A stretch of 64,000 nt of DNA, from assembly GCF_000719095.1 (NCBI RefSeq), contig NZ_JOEH01000027.1, positions 83,535-147,534 of the forward strand, in the 5' to 3' direction. The position numbers and the translations under genes are program-made. This stretch comes from Streptacidiphilus jeojiense. Its GTDB lineage: Bacteria; Actinomycetota; Actinomycetes; Streptomycetales; Streptomycetaceae. The stretch's first letter is position 1, and every line of letters begins with the position of its first letter. The notes under the pieces are model-generated. The model was not told the origin of the DNA. It saw nothing but the letters and a program-made list of their open reading frames with translations, and made no database searches. Positions 35,156 to 46,055 of this stretch are shown here, one piece after another.

Positions 35156-36526
35156 GTGTCTGAAGAGCAACCGCAGGCCGCTGACGCCTCTGCGATCGGA
35201 CGTCGTCTGCGCGAACTGCGCCTCGCCAGGGGCCTGCTCCAGCAGGACCTGGCGACCACCGAGATCTCCACGAGCTACGTGTCCCTGATCGAGGGGGGCA
35301 AGCGGCGTCCCTCGCCGTCGGTACTGGAGGCCCTCGCCGAGCGCCTCGGATCCTCCGTGGAGTACCTGCGCACAGGCAGGGACGAGGTGGAACTCACCAA
35401 CCTCCGCCTCGAAGTGGGCTTCGCCGAGATGGCCCTGCGCAACGGGTCGCAGCAGGAGGCGCTGCAGAGCTTCAACCACGTGCTCACCCGTTCCGTCGTC
35501 CTGGGGCCGGAACTCCTGCTGCGCGCGCGCATCGGGCAGGCCAGCGCGCTGGAGAAGCTGGACCACCTGGAGGCGGCACTCTCGATCCTGCACGAGATCG
35601 CCGAGGATCCCTCCGTGGTCCCCGGATCGACACAGTGGGCCGAAGTGACCGTCGCCCTGTGCCGCTGCTACCGGCGCACCGGGGACTTCAGCATGAGCGT
35701 GGACATCGGCGAGCGGGCGATGCGCCGCCTGGACGCGCTCGCCCTGGATGTGACGGACGACCACATCATGCTCGGCGTGGACCTGGCCGGCTCCTACGCC
35801 CAGCGCGGCGACTACACCCGGGGCCAGCTACTCATCGACAGGCTCCTGTCCCAGGCCGAGGAGACCGGCTCGCGGACGGCCCGCGGGATGGTCTACTGGA
35901 ACGCCAGCCTGATCGCCGAGTCCCGCGGCCAGCGCCCGGAAGCCATCGCACTGGTGGAGCGCGCCCTGGGCCTGATGGCCGAGGGGGACAACCCCAGGCA
36001 CCTCGCCCGATTGAAGATCCTCTGCGCCGGAATGCTGATGCGCTCGGAGAACGGCGACGTGGACCGTGCCCACACCCTGTTCGAGCAGGCCAGGGAAGCA
36101 CTGACCGATCTGGGCGGCAACTACGACCACGGCGACAGCGTGTCCGGGCTGGCCCTGGTCGCCCTGCGCCGGGGCCGCCCCGAGGAGGCCGTGGAGCTGG
36201 CGCAACAGGCACTGGAAATCTTCGGCGACCAGGTCAGCGACCTCACCGCCGAGACGCTCGTCTTCCTGGGCGAGGCCCAACTCCTCTCGGGGCGGACCGC
36301 CGCGGGGGAGACGACCCTGCAGACGGCGTTCCACCAGCTGCGCCAACTGCCCCGGTCGCGGTGGACCACCAAGCTCCACCGCGATCTGGGGGACGTGTGG
36401 CACCGCCAGGGATACACCGACGAAGCCCTGCTGGCCTACCAGCACGGTCTGACGTCCGCCGGCGCCGACCCCATGCCCGCACCCGCGAGGAGCACTCGCA
36501 CCGTGGCGTCCCGCTCGACGAAGTGA
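35156..36526 (+). CDS. HTH-XRE/TPR transcriptional regulator 1 (RRNPP-like)
   Basis: A 456-residue protein: an XRE helix-turn-helix at about 13-70 (LRELRLARGLLQQDL, then STSYVSLIEGGKRRPS) and about 380 residues of TPR-like helical pairs. That architecture is the receptor of peptide-responsive RRNPP regulators (PlcR, NprR, Rgg, AimR). It is 40-50 percent similar by eye to regulator 2 downstream. GTG 35156 is chosen because AGGAGGT ends seven bases before it; the frame opens at 35084 but that N-terminus is unlike a regulator. It is divergent from the 53-residue peptide gene across tandem dyads. Confidence 0.88.
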   Translation: MSEEQPQAADASAIGRRLRELRLARGLLQQDLATTEISTSYVSLIEGGKRRPSPSVLEALAERLGSSVEYLRTGRDEVELTNLRLEVGFAEMALRNGSQQEALQSFNHVLTRSVVLGPELLLRARIGQASALEKLDHLEAALSILHEIAEDPSVVPGSTQWAEVTVALCRCYRRTGDFSMSVDIGERAMRRLDALALDVTDDHIMLGVDLAGSYAQRGDYTRGQLLIDRLLSQAEETGSRTARGMVYWNASLIAESRGQRPEAIALVERALGLMAEGDNPRHLARLKILCAGMLMRSENGDVDRAHTLFEQAREALTDLGGNYDHGDSVSGLALVALRRGRPEEAVELAQQALEIFGDQVSDLTAETLVFLGEAQLLSGRTAAGETTLQTAFHQLRQLPRSRWTTKLHRDLGDVWHRQGYTDEALLAYQHGLTSAGADPMPAPARSTRTVASRSTK

Positions 36527-36595
36527 GACCCGGGCAACGGCCGGATCGGGACCCTGCACCGCCCACGCGTAGTCCCCCTGCAGGACACGCCTGAC

Positions 36596-36795
36596 TTGGC
36601 ATGTACGCTACACAACGTCCATGCCAGCCCGGCCGTCACCCCGGCCCGGTCCGACATCGCCTGACAGGCCATCAGCCCTGGGCGGCGTGCCATCGCAACC
36701 TCACACAGTGGGGCCTTTCCGAACCGAACTCCCGCCCCGGGGCGTTGACGGCAAACGGGGCATTCTGGCGCCAAAGGTCATTGGCATGTACACTA
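36596..36795. repeat. Direct repeat TTGGCATGTACRCTA upstream of regulator 2
   Basis: TTGGCATGTACGCTA (36596-36610) and TTGGCATGTACACTA (36781-36795) match in 14 of 15 bases, 185 bp apart, in the 326-bp gap between the two regulator genes. The second copy ends 57 bp before the regulator 2 ATG. Spaced copies of a 15-mer suggest operator sites, perhaps with looping; no small ORF with a secretory signal was found in this gap. Confidence 0.6.
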
Positions 36796-36852
36796 ACAAA
36801 AGAGTGGCTTCCACTCATAACGGCAGGAAGCCCCCAGCGCTGGATCGGACTT

Positions 36853-38262
36853 ATGACTGAGGGATCGAATCGCACCCCGGACAGCCTCGGGCAGCGTCTG
36901 CGGCTGCTGCGCCAGCGGCGGGGGTTGAGCCAGCAGGACCTCGTGACCCCGGACATCTCCGCCAGCTACATCTCCCTGATCGAGTCCAACAAGCGGGTAC
37001 CCTCGGAGGGGGTCCTGCAGGCCCTGGCCGAGAAGGTCGGCACCTCGGTGGGCTACCTGCGGACCGGTCAGGAGGACGACCAGGCCAAGGAGTTGGCGCT
37101 CAAGATCGCCTTCGGGGACATGGCACTCCGCAGGGGCGACGACGGCGAGGCGCTGCAGGCCTACAGCGAGGCCCTCGCCGCCACGCCGCGTCTCGACGCC
37201 GCCACCGCCCGCAGGGCCCGGATCGGCCAGGCGCTGGCACTGGAGCGGCTGGGCCGGCTGGAGGCCGCCATAGCCCTGCTGTCGCCGCTGTTCGAGGACC
37301 CCGCGACGGTGCTGGCCTCGGCCGAGTGGAGCCGGCTGGCGCTGGCGCTGTGCCGCTGCTACCGGGACACCGGGGACTACGTGCTGAGCGTGGAGATCGG
37401 CGAGCGGGCGATGCGCGAGCTGGAACGCCTCGGGCTGGGATCGACCGACGACCACCTGCAGTTGGGGGCGGTGCTGGTCGACTGCTACCGGATCCGCGGC
37501 GACCTGACCCGGGCCCATCTGCTCGCCCTCCGGCTCATCAGCGACGACGAGCACCCCGGCTCCCAGGTCGCCCGCGGCGGCGTCTACTGGAAGGCCGCAC
37601 TGGTCGCCCGCTCCCGGCACCGGCCGGACGAGGCGCTGATCCTGGCCGAGCGCGCGCTGGCGCTGCTCTCCGAGACGGACAGCGCCCGCAACCAGGCCCT
37701 GCTGAAGGAGACCTGCGGTGAACTGATGCTGGAGTCGGACCGGGTGGACGTCGACCACGCCAAGGAGTTGATCCAGCAGGCGCTGGACGTGCTGGTCTCC
37801 ATCGGCACCACCCACGACCAGGCCAGGGGCGAGATCGGCCTGGCCAAGGCCTCGCTGCGGCTCGCCGAACCGGCCCGGGCCGCCGAGCACGCCAGCAGGG
37901 CCATCGGGCTGCTCAGCAACCAGCCGCCGTACCAGGCCGCGGAGGCGCGGACGGTGCTGGCCGAGGCCCTGTTCGCCCAGGGCGAGGGCACGCATGCGCA
38001 GGACACCCTGCGTACCGCCGAGCGGCAGCTCGCCCTGCTGCCGGCCAGCCGGCTGTCCGCCGAGGTCTGGCGCCGCATCGGGGACCTCTGGCAGCACCAC
38101 GGCCACGCTCCGCAGGCCATCGCCGCGTACCAGTACGCGCTGACGCAGATGGGGATCCCGGCGGCACTGGGGGTGACCGCACACGCCGTCCAGCGGTCGG
38201 ACCGCACCGGGGCGGGGAGCCACACCCAGGCGTCGCGGACGCGGACCCGGCCCGAGGCCTAG
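36853..38262 (+). CDS. HTH-XRE/TPR transcriptional regulator 2
   Basis: A 469-residue paralogue of regulator 1 with the same plan: XRE domain at about 12-68 (LRLLRQRRGLSQQDL, SASYISLIESNKRVPS) and a long TPR array (for example LCRCYRDTGDYVLSVEIGERAMREL, nearly the same block as in regulator 1). ATG 36853 has no strong ribosome site; the frame is open from 36601. The two genes lie in tandem with a separate promoter region, so they probably arose by duplication and may see different ligands. Ends just before a large terminator repeat. Confidence 0.87.
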   Translation: MTEGSNRTPDSLGQRLRLLRQRRGLSQQDLVTPDISASYISLIESNKRVPSEGVLQALAEKVGTSVGYLRTGQEDDQAKELALKIAFGDMALRRGDDGEALQAYSEALAATPRLDAATARRARIGQALALERLGRLEAAIALLSPLFEDPATVLASAEWSRLALALCRCYRDTGDYVLSVEIGERAMRELERLGLGSTDDHLQLGAVLVDCYRIRGDLTRAHLLALRLISDDEHPGSQVARGGVYWKAALVARSRHRPDEALILAERALALLSETDSARNQALLKETCGELMLESDRVDVDHAKELIQQALDVLVSIGTTHDQARGEIGLAKASLRLAEPARAAEHASRAIGLLSNQPPYQAAEARTVLAEALFAQGEGTHAQDTLRTAERQLALLPASRLSAEVWRRIGDLWQHHGHAPQAIAAYQYALTQMGIPAALGVTAHAVQRSDRTGAGSHTQASRTRTRPEA

Positions 38263-38280
38263 CGGGTCGGCTGACGCAAG

Positions 38281-38353
38281 GTGCCCGGCTGGTCGCGCAG
38301 TTCCCCCGCGCCCCTGCTCAGGGACGCGGGGAACTGCGCGACCAGCCGGGCAC
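38281..38353. terminator. Streptomyces-type repeated terminator hairpin
   Basis: A 73-bp near-perfect inverted repeat opening GTGCCCGGCTGGTCGCGCAG and closing with its complement. This GGTCGCGCAGTTCCCCGCGCCCC-type stem is, from memory, a widely dispersed intergenic element of Streptomyces genomes. It sits between convergent regulator 2 and maltokinase genes and should terminate both. Confidence 0.85.
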
Positions 38354-38373
38354 GCGCCGCTGCCGAGGACCCG

Positions 38374-39867
38374 TCAGAGCCCGTGCACCAGCCGCCGGAT
38401 GGCGGACAGCGGGATCGGCAGCCAGTCAGGGCGGTGCTGGGCCTCGTAGACGGCCTCGTACACCGCCTTGTCCGCCTCGAAGGCCCGCAGCGGGACCGGG
38501 TGGCACAGCGGGTCCGTTCCCCCCGCGGCGGCGTACCCGGTGCTGAAGGCGCGGCGGTTGCGGACCGCCCACGCGTTGGCCCGGCGCGAGCGCCGCAGCC
38601 GTTCGGAGGCCTCGGCCGGAGTCTGCGCACGGTCGACCGGGACCGGTGAGACCAGGGACAGCGCCTGCCGGGCCGCGTAGTCGAAGGACCGGAGCATCCC
38701 CGCGACATCGCGCAACGGGGGCTGCGGCAGCGCGCGTTCGGCCACCGGCCGGGCCGGCTCGCCCTCGAAGTCGATGACCGTCCAGCCACCCGCCGAGGTG
38801 CGCAGCACCTGGCCCAGGTGCAGGTCGCCGTGGATCCGCTGGGCCTGGATGCCCCGCCCACGCGCGGCCACCAGCACGTACTCGTCGTACAGCCGGCCGA
38901 TCCGCCCCGCGTAGACCTCCAGGCGCGGGACCGCCTCCACCGCCTCCTTCAACCGGTGGCGCATCGCGTCGGTCTGATCGAGCACCAGGTCCGGCTTGAG
39001 CCAACTCGTCGGCAGGGTGGACGCGAGGGCCTGGTGGACCCGGGCGACCGCCTCCCCCAGTGCCCGGGCGTCCTCGACGAAGCCCCCCGCGGCAGGGACG
39101 CTGCGGCACACCCCGGTGATGCAGTCGGCAGCCTGACGGACCGCCAGGTCCCAGCCGTCGCCGTCCGAGGGGAGGAACTCCTCGACGATGCCGAGGACGA
39201 AGCCCTCCCCGGAGCGGCCCTCGGTGTGCAGCCAGCCGGCCAGGTCGGGGGTGTGCGCGCTGCCTGCCGCCGTGAGCGCGCCGAGCACCTCGACCTCGGG
39301 GTGGACCCCGCGCTCGGGCTGCCTGAACCACTTGATCAGGAACTGGTTGCCGTAGACCACGGTGCTGTTGCTCTGCTCCACGTTCATGGCCCGGGCCGGC
39401 AGCCCCAGCGGGACGGCGGTGATGCCGGTCGGGGTGTACTGCAGCGCGGGCGCGGAGGCGCCCTCGGTGGTGACCCGCAGCAGCGCCCCCATCAGCTCGG
39501 GGTCCGCCGTGCCCTCGAAGATCCACCAGCCGTCCCAGGGACCGCCGGTGGCCCGGCCGACGGCGGCGTCGACCAGGTGGCGCGGCAGGGTCCGGCGCAG
39601 CCCGATCAGCAACTGGTAGACCCGGTCCGGGGTGCCGGAGTGCTGCGCGGCGACCAGCGAGTGCAGCAGCACCGCGTCGTCCCCGTCGACCAGCACCGAC
39701 TCGTTGAAGGGGTGCAGCCCGTCCAGGCAGCGGCCCTCCTGGGTGAACCAGCGGCGGGTGACCAGCCAGGGGGTGAGCGCGGGGAGCAGCGGTCCCAGGA
39801 TCCGGCTGGCCTGGAGGGCCTGACCGTGCTCTGCGGCAAGGCAGGATTCGCAGACGGCGACAGGCAT
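38374..39867 (-). CDS. mak: Maltokinase
   Basis: Maltokinase phosphorylates maltose with ATP to maltose-1-phosphate, the substrate of GlgE. The 497-residue protein has the N-terminal cap domain of the family and an aminoglycoside-phosphotransferase-type kinase domain with the catalytic loop HGDLHLGQ and the metal motif VIDFEGEPARP. The start at 39867 is one base short of the glgE stop (39869), so the two genes are tightly coupled. In other streptomycetes treS lies between them; here it does not. Confidence 0.93.
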   Translation of the reverse strand: MPVAVCESCLAAEHGQALQASRILGPLLPALTPWLVTRRWFTQEGRCLDGLHPFNESVLVDGDDAVLLHSLVAAQHSGTPDRVYQLLIGLRRTLPRHLVDAAVGRATGGPWDGWWIFEGTADPELMGALLRVTTEGASAPALQYTPTGITAVPLGLPARAMNVEQSNSTVVYGNQFLIKWFRQPERGVHPEVEVLGALTAAGSAHTPDLAGWLHTEGRSGEGFVLGIVEEFLPSDGDGWDLAVRQAADCITGVCRSVPAAGGFVEDARALGEAVARVHQALASTLPTSWLKPDLVLDQTDAMRHRLKEAVEAVPRLEVYAGRIGRLYDEYVLVAARGRGIQAQRIHGDLHLGQVLRTSAGGWTVIDFEGEPARPVAERALPQPPLRDVAGMLRSFDYAARQALSLVSPVPVDRAQTPAEASERLRRSRRANAWAVRNRRAFSTGYAAAGGTDPLCHPVPLRAFEADKAVYEAVYEAQHRPDWLPIPLSAIRRLVHGL

Positions 39868-39868
39868 G

Positions 39869-41959
<2,091 letters not shown>

Positions 41960-42045
41960 GAGCGCTGGTCTCCTTCCGCAGGAGGACCAGCGCGTCTCCG
42001 TGCTGCCGTCGCCCTGCAGTCAAGGTGGGAACCCCTGATACGGGG

Positions 42046-42648
42046 TCAGGCCGGCTGCCGGACGGGCGAGCCGCTGCGCTGTACGAGTTCGTCGATGATG
42101 GTCCGGGCGAAGAGGTGGCAGTGGTTGCCGGTCCGGGCGGTGATCAGGTCGCCGTCGACGACGACGTCCTCGTTCACATAGATGCCGCCCATGTTCTTCA
42201 GGTCGCCGAGCAGGTTGTTGTGGACCACCGCCCGGCGGCCCCGGATCACCTGGGGGATGGGGGCGGCCAGCCACATGCCGTGGCAGATGATGCCCTTGAC
42301 GATGGCCGGGTCGGCGAAGGCCCGGCGCAGCAGCGCCGTGGCCGGCGGCAGCACGGCCGGGTCCTCGGTGTAGCGGAGCCGGTCCGCGACGATGCCGGAG
42401 GGCACGATGACGACCGAGTAGTCCTTGAGGGCGTAGTCGTCGAGTTCCTCGAAGGACTCCTCCACCGTGAACGGCATCTGGTGCTCGTGGCCGGTGAAGG
42501 TGATCTCCTTGTTGCCCCACAACCGGGTCAGGAAGTGGACCTCGGCGCCCTCCTCGACGAAGCGCCGCTGGTAGTAGAGGATCTCCGGTTCGTAGAAGTC
42601 GCTCTCCATGAGCACGGCGATCTTCTGGCCGTGAAGACGAACGGTCAC
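42046..42648 (-). CDS. DJ-1/PfpI family protein
   Basis: A 200-residue DJ-1/PfpI-fold protein. The nucleophile elbow carries a Cys in GIICHGMWLAAP (about 127) and the upstream acidic residue EPEI is present near residue 20, as in the Cys-dependent members (proteases, glyoxalase III, hydratases). GTG 42648 is chosen over TTG 42657 because AGGAG lies nine bases before it and would abut the TTG. It follows the ThDP enzyme gene by 15 bp and shares its operon. Confidence 0.85.
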   Translation of the reverse strand: MTVRLHGQKIAVLMESDFYEPEILYYQRRFVEEGAEVHFLTRLWGNKEITFTGHEHQMPFTVEESFEELDDYALKDYSVVIVPSGIVADRLRYTEDPAVLPPATALLRRAFADPAIVKGIICHGMWLAAPIPQVIRGRRAVVHNNLLGDLKNMGGIYVNEDVVVDGDLITARTGNHCHLFARTIIDELVQRSGSPVRQPA

Positions 42649-42663
42649 AGCGTCCAACTCCTC

Positions 42664-44337
42664 TCAGGAGGCCCGTGCGATGACGAGGTCGATCAGGAAG
42701 GGGCCGGGGTGGGCGAGCGCCTGGGCGATGGCCGGGGCGACCTCGTCCGCCTTCTCGACCCGCACCGCGGGCACGCCCAGCGACCGGGAGAGGGACGCGA
42801 AGTCGATCTCCGGCCGGGACAGGTCGAACATCTCCGGGAAGGCGTGGTGGCTGATCTCCTGCGCCGTCCAGTACTGCTCGATATTGGCGTCCAGCAGCCG
42901 GTAGCGGCCGTTGTTGCAGATCACGAACTTGGCGGCGATGTCGTAGCGGGCCGCCGTCCACAGCGCCTGGACGGTGTACATGCTGCCGCCGTCGCCGGTG
43001 AAGCCGACGACGGTGCTCTCCGGGTGGGCGATCTTGGCGCCGATGGCGCCGGGGATGCCGACGCCGAGCGAGCCTCCCCGGGTGGTCTGCACCTGGCCGG
43101 GCCGGTTGGCCGGCAGGTGGCGGAAGAGCTCGGGCGAGGAGGTGAGCGCCTCGTCGAAGAGGATGCAGTCCTCGGGCAGCTGCTTGGCCAGCTCCAGTGC
43201 GAACGCGGCGGCGGTCAGCGGCTGGGTCGCCGCGTCGGCCTCGTCCTCGGCCCGTACCTCGGCCTGGGCCGCGGCCTTCTGCTCGCCCCACACCCGGAGC
43301 CGCTCGGCGGCCTGCTCGCGGTGCACCTCGGACATCCGGCTCTCCAGTGCCGTGGCCAGCCGGCCCAGGGTCTGCCTGGGGTCGGCCACCAGGCCGAGGT
43401 CGACCGGGAAGTTCTTGGCGATGGCGCCGCTGTCCAGGTCGACGTGGACCACCCGGGCGTCGTCCGCGAAGACGCCCTGGAGCAGCGGGTACACCTCGGG
43501 CAGCACATAGGTGCCGCAGATCAGCACCGCGTCCGCGGCGGCGGTCACCTTGCCGCTGACCTCGCCGAACATGTGGCCGAGCTGGCCGTGGTAGGCGGGG
43601 TGGTCCGCGGGCAGGTTGACCTCGGCCCAGTCGGCGCCCCAGACCTCGGCGCCCCAGACCTCAGCCAGCTGGGCCAGCTCCCGGTGCGCGCCGGAGAAGT
43701 GGACGCCGTCCCCGGCGATGATCAGCGGGTGGCGGGCGTCGGCCAGCAGTCCGGCGGCGTGCTCGATGGCGGCCGGCTCGGGCAGGCTGGAGGTGCTGGG
43801 GTAGGAGGTGGGCACCACCGGCTCATCGGTCAAGCTGTCCATCACGTCGGCCGGCAGCACCACCAGCACCGGTCCGTAGGGCGCGGTTCCGGCGGTCTTG
43901 AAGGCCCGCCGCAGCACCCGCAGGGTGGAGCGGGGGTCGACCACCCGGGTCGCCCACTTGGTCACCGGCTTGGCCATGCCGATCAGGTCGGCCGCCATCT
44001 GGGCGTCCATGCTGTCGTAGGCCAGGCCGGACTCCCCCACCACCACGACCAGCGGGGCGTGGCCGCGCATGGCCTGGTAGAGCATGCCGATGCCGTTGCC
44101 CAGGCCGACCCCGGAGTGCAGCTGCACCAGGGTCGGCTTGCGGGTGGCCCGGGCGTAGCCGTCCGCGATGCCGACGACCACGGCCTCCTGCAGGGCCAGT
44201 ACGTACTCCAGTTCGGGGAAGCCGCGCAGCTCGTCTAGGAAGCCCTGCTCCACGGTGCCCGGGTTGCCGAACATGTGCGTGACGCCGTCGGCCCTGAACT
44301 GCTCGAGCATCGCCACGCGTGCGGGCCTGCTGGTCAT
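42664..44337 (-). CDS. ThDP-dependent decarboxylase-like enzyme
   Basis: A 557-residue three-domain thiamine diphosphate enzyme near benzoylformate decarboxylase and acetolactate synthase. The catalytic Glu51 (LALQEAVVVGIADGYAR) and the ThDP/Mg motif from GDGGSMYTVQALW to ICNNGRY are intact. Active-site His residues of benzoylformate decarboxylase are not obvious (SGVGLGNGIGML carries none), so the substrate may differ. It would decarboxylate or ligate a 2-oxo acid and produce an aldehyde or acyloin. First gene after two hairpins; DJ-1 protein gene follows. Confidence 0.88.
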   Translation of the reverse strand: MTSRPARVAMLEQFRADGVTHMFGNPGTVEQGFLDELRGFPELEYVLALQEAVVVGIADGYARATRKPTLVQLHSGVGLGNGIGMLYQAMRGHAPLVVVVGESGLAYDSMDAQMAADLIGMAKPVTKWATRVVDPRSTLRVLRRAFKTAGTAPYGPVLVVLPADVMDSLTDEPVVPTSYPSTSSLPEPAAIEHAAGLLADARHPLIIAGDGVHFSGAHRELAQLAEVWGAEVWGADWAEVNLPADHPAYHGQLGHMFGEVSGKVTAAADAVLICGTYVLPEVYPLLQGVFADDARVVHVDLDSGAIAKNFPVDLGLVADPRQTLGRLATALESRMSEVHREQAAERLRVWGEQKAAAQAEVRAEDEADAATQPLTAAAFALELAKQLPEDCILFDEALTSSPELFRHLPANRPGQVQTTRGGSLGVGIPGAIGAKIAHPESTVVGFTGDGGSMYTVQALWTAARYDIAAKFVICNNGRYRLLDANIEQYWTAQEISHHAFPEMFDLSRPEIDFASLSRSLGVPAVRVEKADEVAPAIAQALAHPGPFLIDLVIARAS

Positions 44338-44382
44338 GGTGGTGTACCTCTCTGCGAGGGCTGTCTGCGAACAGCGGTGTCC

Positions 44383-44453
44383 GGTCCGACCGGGGTCGGA
44401 CCGGGGTGGAGGGGCGGCCGCCCGGGGCGTGGGGGGCAGCCGGGCGGCCGCCC
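44383..44453. terminator. Two stacked GC hairpins
   Basis: GGTCCGAC-CGGG-GTCGGACC (44383-44402, arms extend to 10 bp) and a 14-bp arm pair GGGCGGCCGCCCGG/CCGGGCGGCCGCCC (44412-44425 and 44440-44453) lie between the second DJ-1 gene and the ThDP gene, both minus strand. They probably end the upstream transcript, so the ThDP gene may have its own promoter just before 44337. Confidence 0.65.
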
Positions 44454-44481
44454 GGGGGTTGATGCGGTGGCCGGGTCCGCG

Positions 44482-45315
44482 TCAGGTGCGGAAGCCCCAC
44501 CGCCGCAACCCCTGTTCGAGGACCTCGACGACCTTCTGGCCGGTGAGGTACGAGTCGGGGGTGGAGCGCCCGGTGATGAACGGGTAGTCCACGATCACCG
44601 AGGTCTCCCGGCCGAAGTTGCCGTGGTACGCGCCCCTGGGGCCGGTGGCGTCACGCAGGATGTACTCCAGCGGGTACGGCGGCGGGCCGATCACGAAGTC
44701 GGTGCCCATGAAGCCGGTGCCGTCCTTGTAGTCGTACTCGATGCAGTGGCCGGTGACGTGCTTGTTGCGGATGATGCTGGTGCGGTTGTCCTGCTCGCGG
44801 GCGAAGGCCAGGCAGGCCACGCCGTAGCACTCGGCCGCGATCGGCAGGTCGAGACCGTAGAAGGCCAGGATCAGGTCGTGCACCCGCCAGTTGTTGGCCA
44901 GGTCCACGATCGGGCCGCTGCCGCCCACGATCAGCAGGGCGTCGTAGCGCTCGGCGATCTGCCCCTGGATGTGGTCGCGCCGGGCGTTGTAGGCCTCCCA
45001 GGCGCGCAGGAAGTCCGGCTGGCTGCGGTACGGCCGGTCGGGCAGCCAGGAGGACAGGTCCAGCGGGTTGTCCAACCGGTCGGACGTGTCCAGGGCCCGG
45101 ACCTTGGCGGCGGTCTCGGCGCTGGTGACGGAGCGTCCCAGCGGCGGGTCGATGTAGTCCGGGTCCATGCTCGGCGGCAGTGCCACCGGCCGCTTGCCGG
45201 TCGGGGTGGCGAAGCTGACGTCGTAGCCGGCCGCGTCGAAGGTCTCCAGCGGGCCGATCAGCTCCTCCCCCCAGTATCCGTACTCGGACAGGACGATCAG
45301 GATGCGACGTGTCAT
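44482..45315 (-). CDS. DJ-1/PfpI-like (Hsp31-type) protein
   Basis: A 277-residue larger DJ-1 superfamily protein. The opening ILIVLSEYGYWGEELIGPLE is the Hsp31/glyoxalase III style, with Glu at about 18 and the nucleophile Cys in AAECYGVACL (about 158); a central GGSGPIVDLANN block and a C-terminal FITGRSTPDSYLTGQK follow. It could be a glutathione-independent glyoxalase or an isomerising/hydratase relative. It lies 34 bp after the EthD gene in the same direction, so it belongs to that operon. Confidence 0.85.
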   Translation of the reverse strand: MTRRILIVLSEYGYWGEELIGPLETFDAAGYDVSFATPTGKRPVALPPSMDPDYIDPPLGRSVTSAETAAKVRALDTSDRLDNPLDLSSWLPDRPYRSQPDFLRAWEAYNARRDHIQGQIAERYDALLIVGGSGPIVDLANNWRVHDLILAFYGLDLPIAAECYGVACLAFAREQDNRTSIIRNKHVTGHCIEYDYKDGTGFMGTDFVIGPPPYPLEYILRDATGPRGAYHGNFGRETSVIVDYPFITGRSTPDSYLTGQKVVEVLEQGLRRWGFRT

Positions 45316-45349
45316 CGGACGGTCTCCTTCAGTCTCAACTCGTGGTCTG

Positions 45350-46036
45350 CTACTGGTCGGCGGAGCCGATCACCCAGTGCTCGCGCACGGCCATCCGGTG
45401 GATGTAGCGGGGGTCGACGAACGACTCCAGGTCCTCGAACGCGGCCTGGAACGCCTCGCCGCGGGACGCCAGCTCCAGCGCCTCCAGGCTGTCGAAGGTG
45501 AGCTGGTAGGCGGCGTCGAGGACGGCCTCGCCGATGGCGTAGGCACCGTCGCGGTTGTGGTTCTGCAGGTAGCGGCGCAGACCGGGGATCCGCAGCACCG
45601 TCTGCGCGTGCTCGCCCAGGCTGCGCTTGCGGAAGTCCTCCAGGTCCGCCCCCGGCGACCGCTTCACCAGCACCACCAGCTTGACGGCCTGGTCCGGGAC
45701 CGGCTCGGCGCGCAGCACGTGGGCGTCGGTGTCCAGCACCACGGTGCGCCAGAACGCGGCCCAGTTGGGCTCGTCGCGCCGGGCGCCGTCCAGGAACTCG
45801 GGGGTCTGCAGCGAAGCCAGCTGCTCCTCCTCGTTCTCCAGCCAGATCTCGGCGATACCGCTCCACAGCGGATCGGCCGGCTCGGGGCCGAACGGGATCC
45901 TGGTGTCGATCAGGTACCGCTTGATCTGCGGGATCCTGCTGGCGAACTGCGGGGCGTGGGTCTCCAGCCAGTACTGCTGGAACTCCTGCTCGGACATGCC
46001 GGGCTTGGGGTGGGCGAAGATCAACTGGTGGATCAT
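45350..46036 (-). CDS. Tandem EthD/dimeric alpha-beta barrel protein
   Basis: A 228-residue protein made of two ferredoxin-like alpha/beta-barrel repeats (first from MIHQLIFAHPKPGMSEQEFQQYW, second from VKLVVLVKRSPGADLEDFRKR). The EthD family contains dehalogenases/chelatases and small monooxygenase- or cyclase-like proteins. The repeat lets one chain form the usual dimer barrel. It is 19 bp from the alpha/beta hydrolase stop. No catalytic residue can be assigned. Confidence 0.82.
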   Translation of the reverse strand: MIHQLIFAHPKPGMSEQEFQQYWLETHAPQFASRIPQIKRYLIDTRIPFGPEPADPLWSGIAEIWLENEEEQLASLQTPEFLDGARRDEPNWAAFWRTVVLDTDAHVLRAEPVPDQAVKLVVLVKRSPGADLEDFRKRSLGEHAQTVLRIPGLRRYLQNHNRDGAYAIGEAVLDAAYQLTFDSLEALELASRGEAFQAAFEDLESFVDPRYIHRMAVREHWVIGSADQ

Positions 46037-46055
46037 GGGGTCTCCAACGCTCAGG

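Noticed and set aside
36601..36852. Small ORFs as a second signalling peptide before regulator 2
   Set aside because: Candidate frames (for example 36621-36860) are Pro/Arg-rich with no hydrophobic secretory segment and overlap the regulator start.
42024..42045. Small hairpin ACCCC-TGATAC-GGGGT near the 3' end of the first DJ-1 gene
   Set aside because: Five-base arms are too short to call a terminator.
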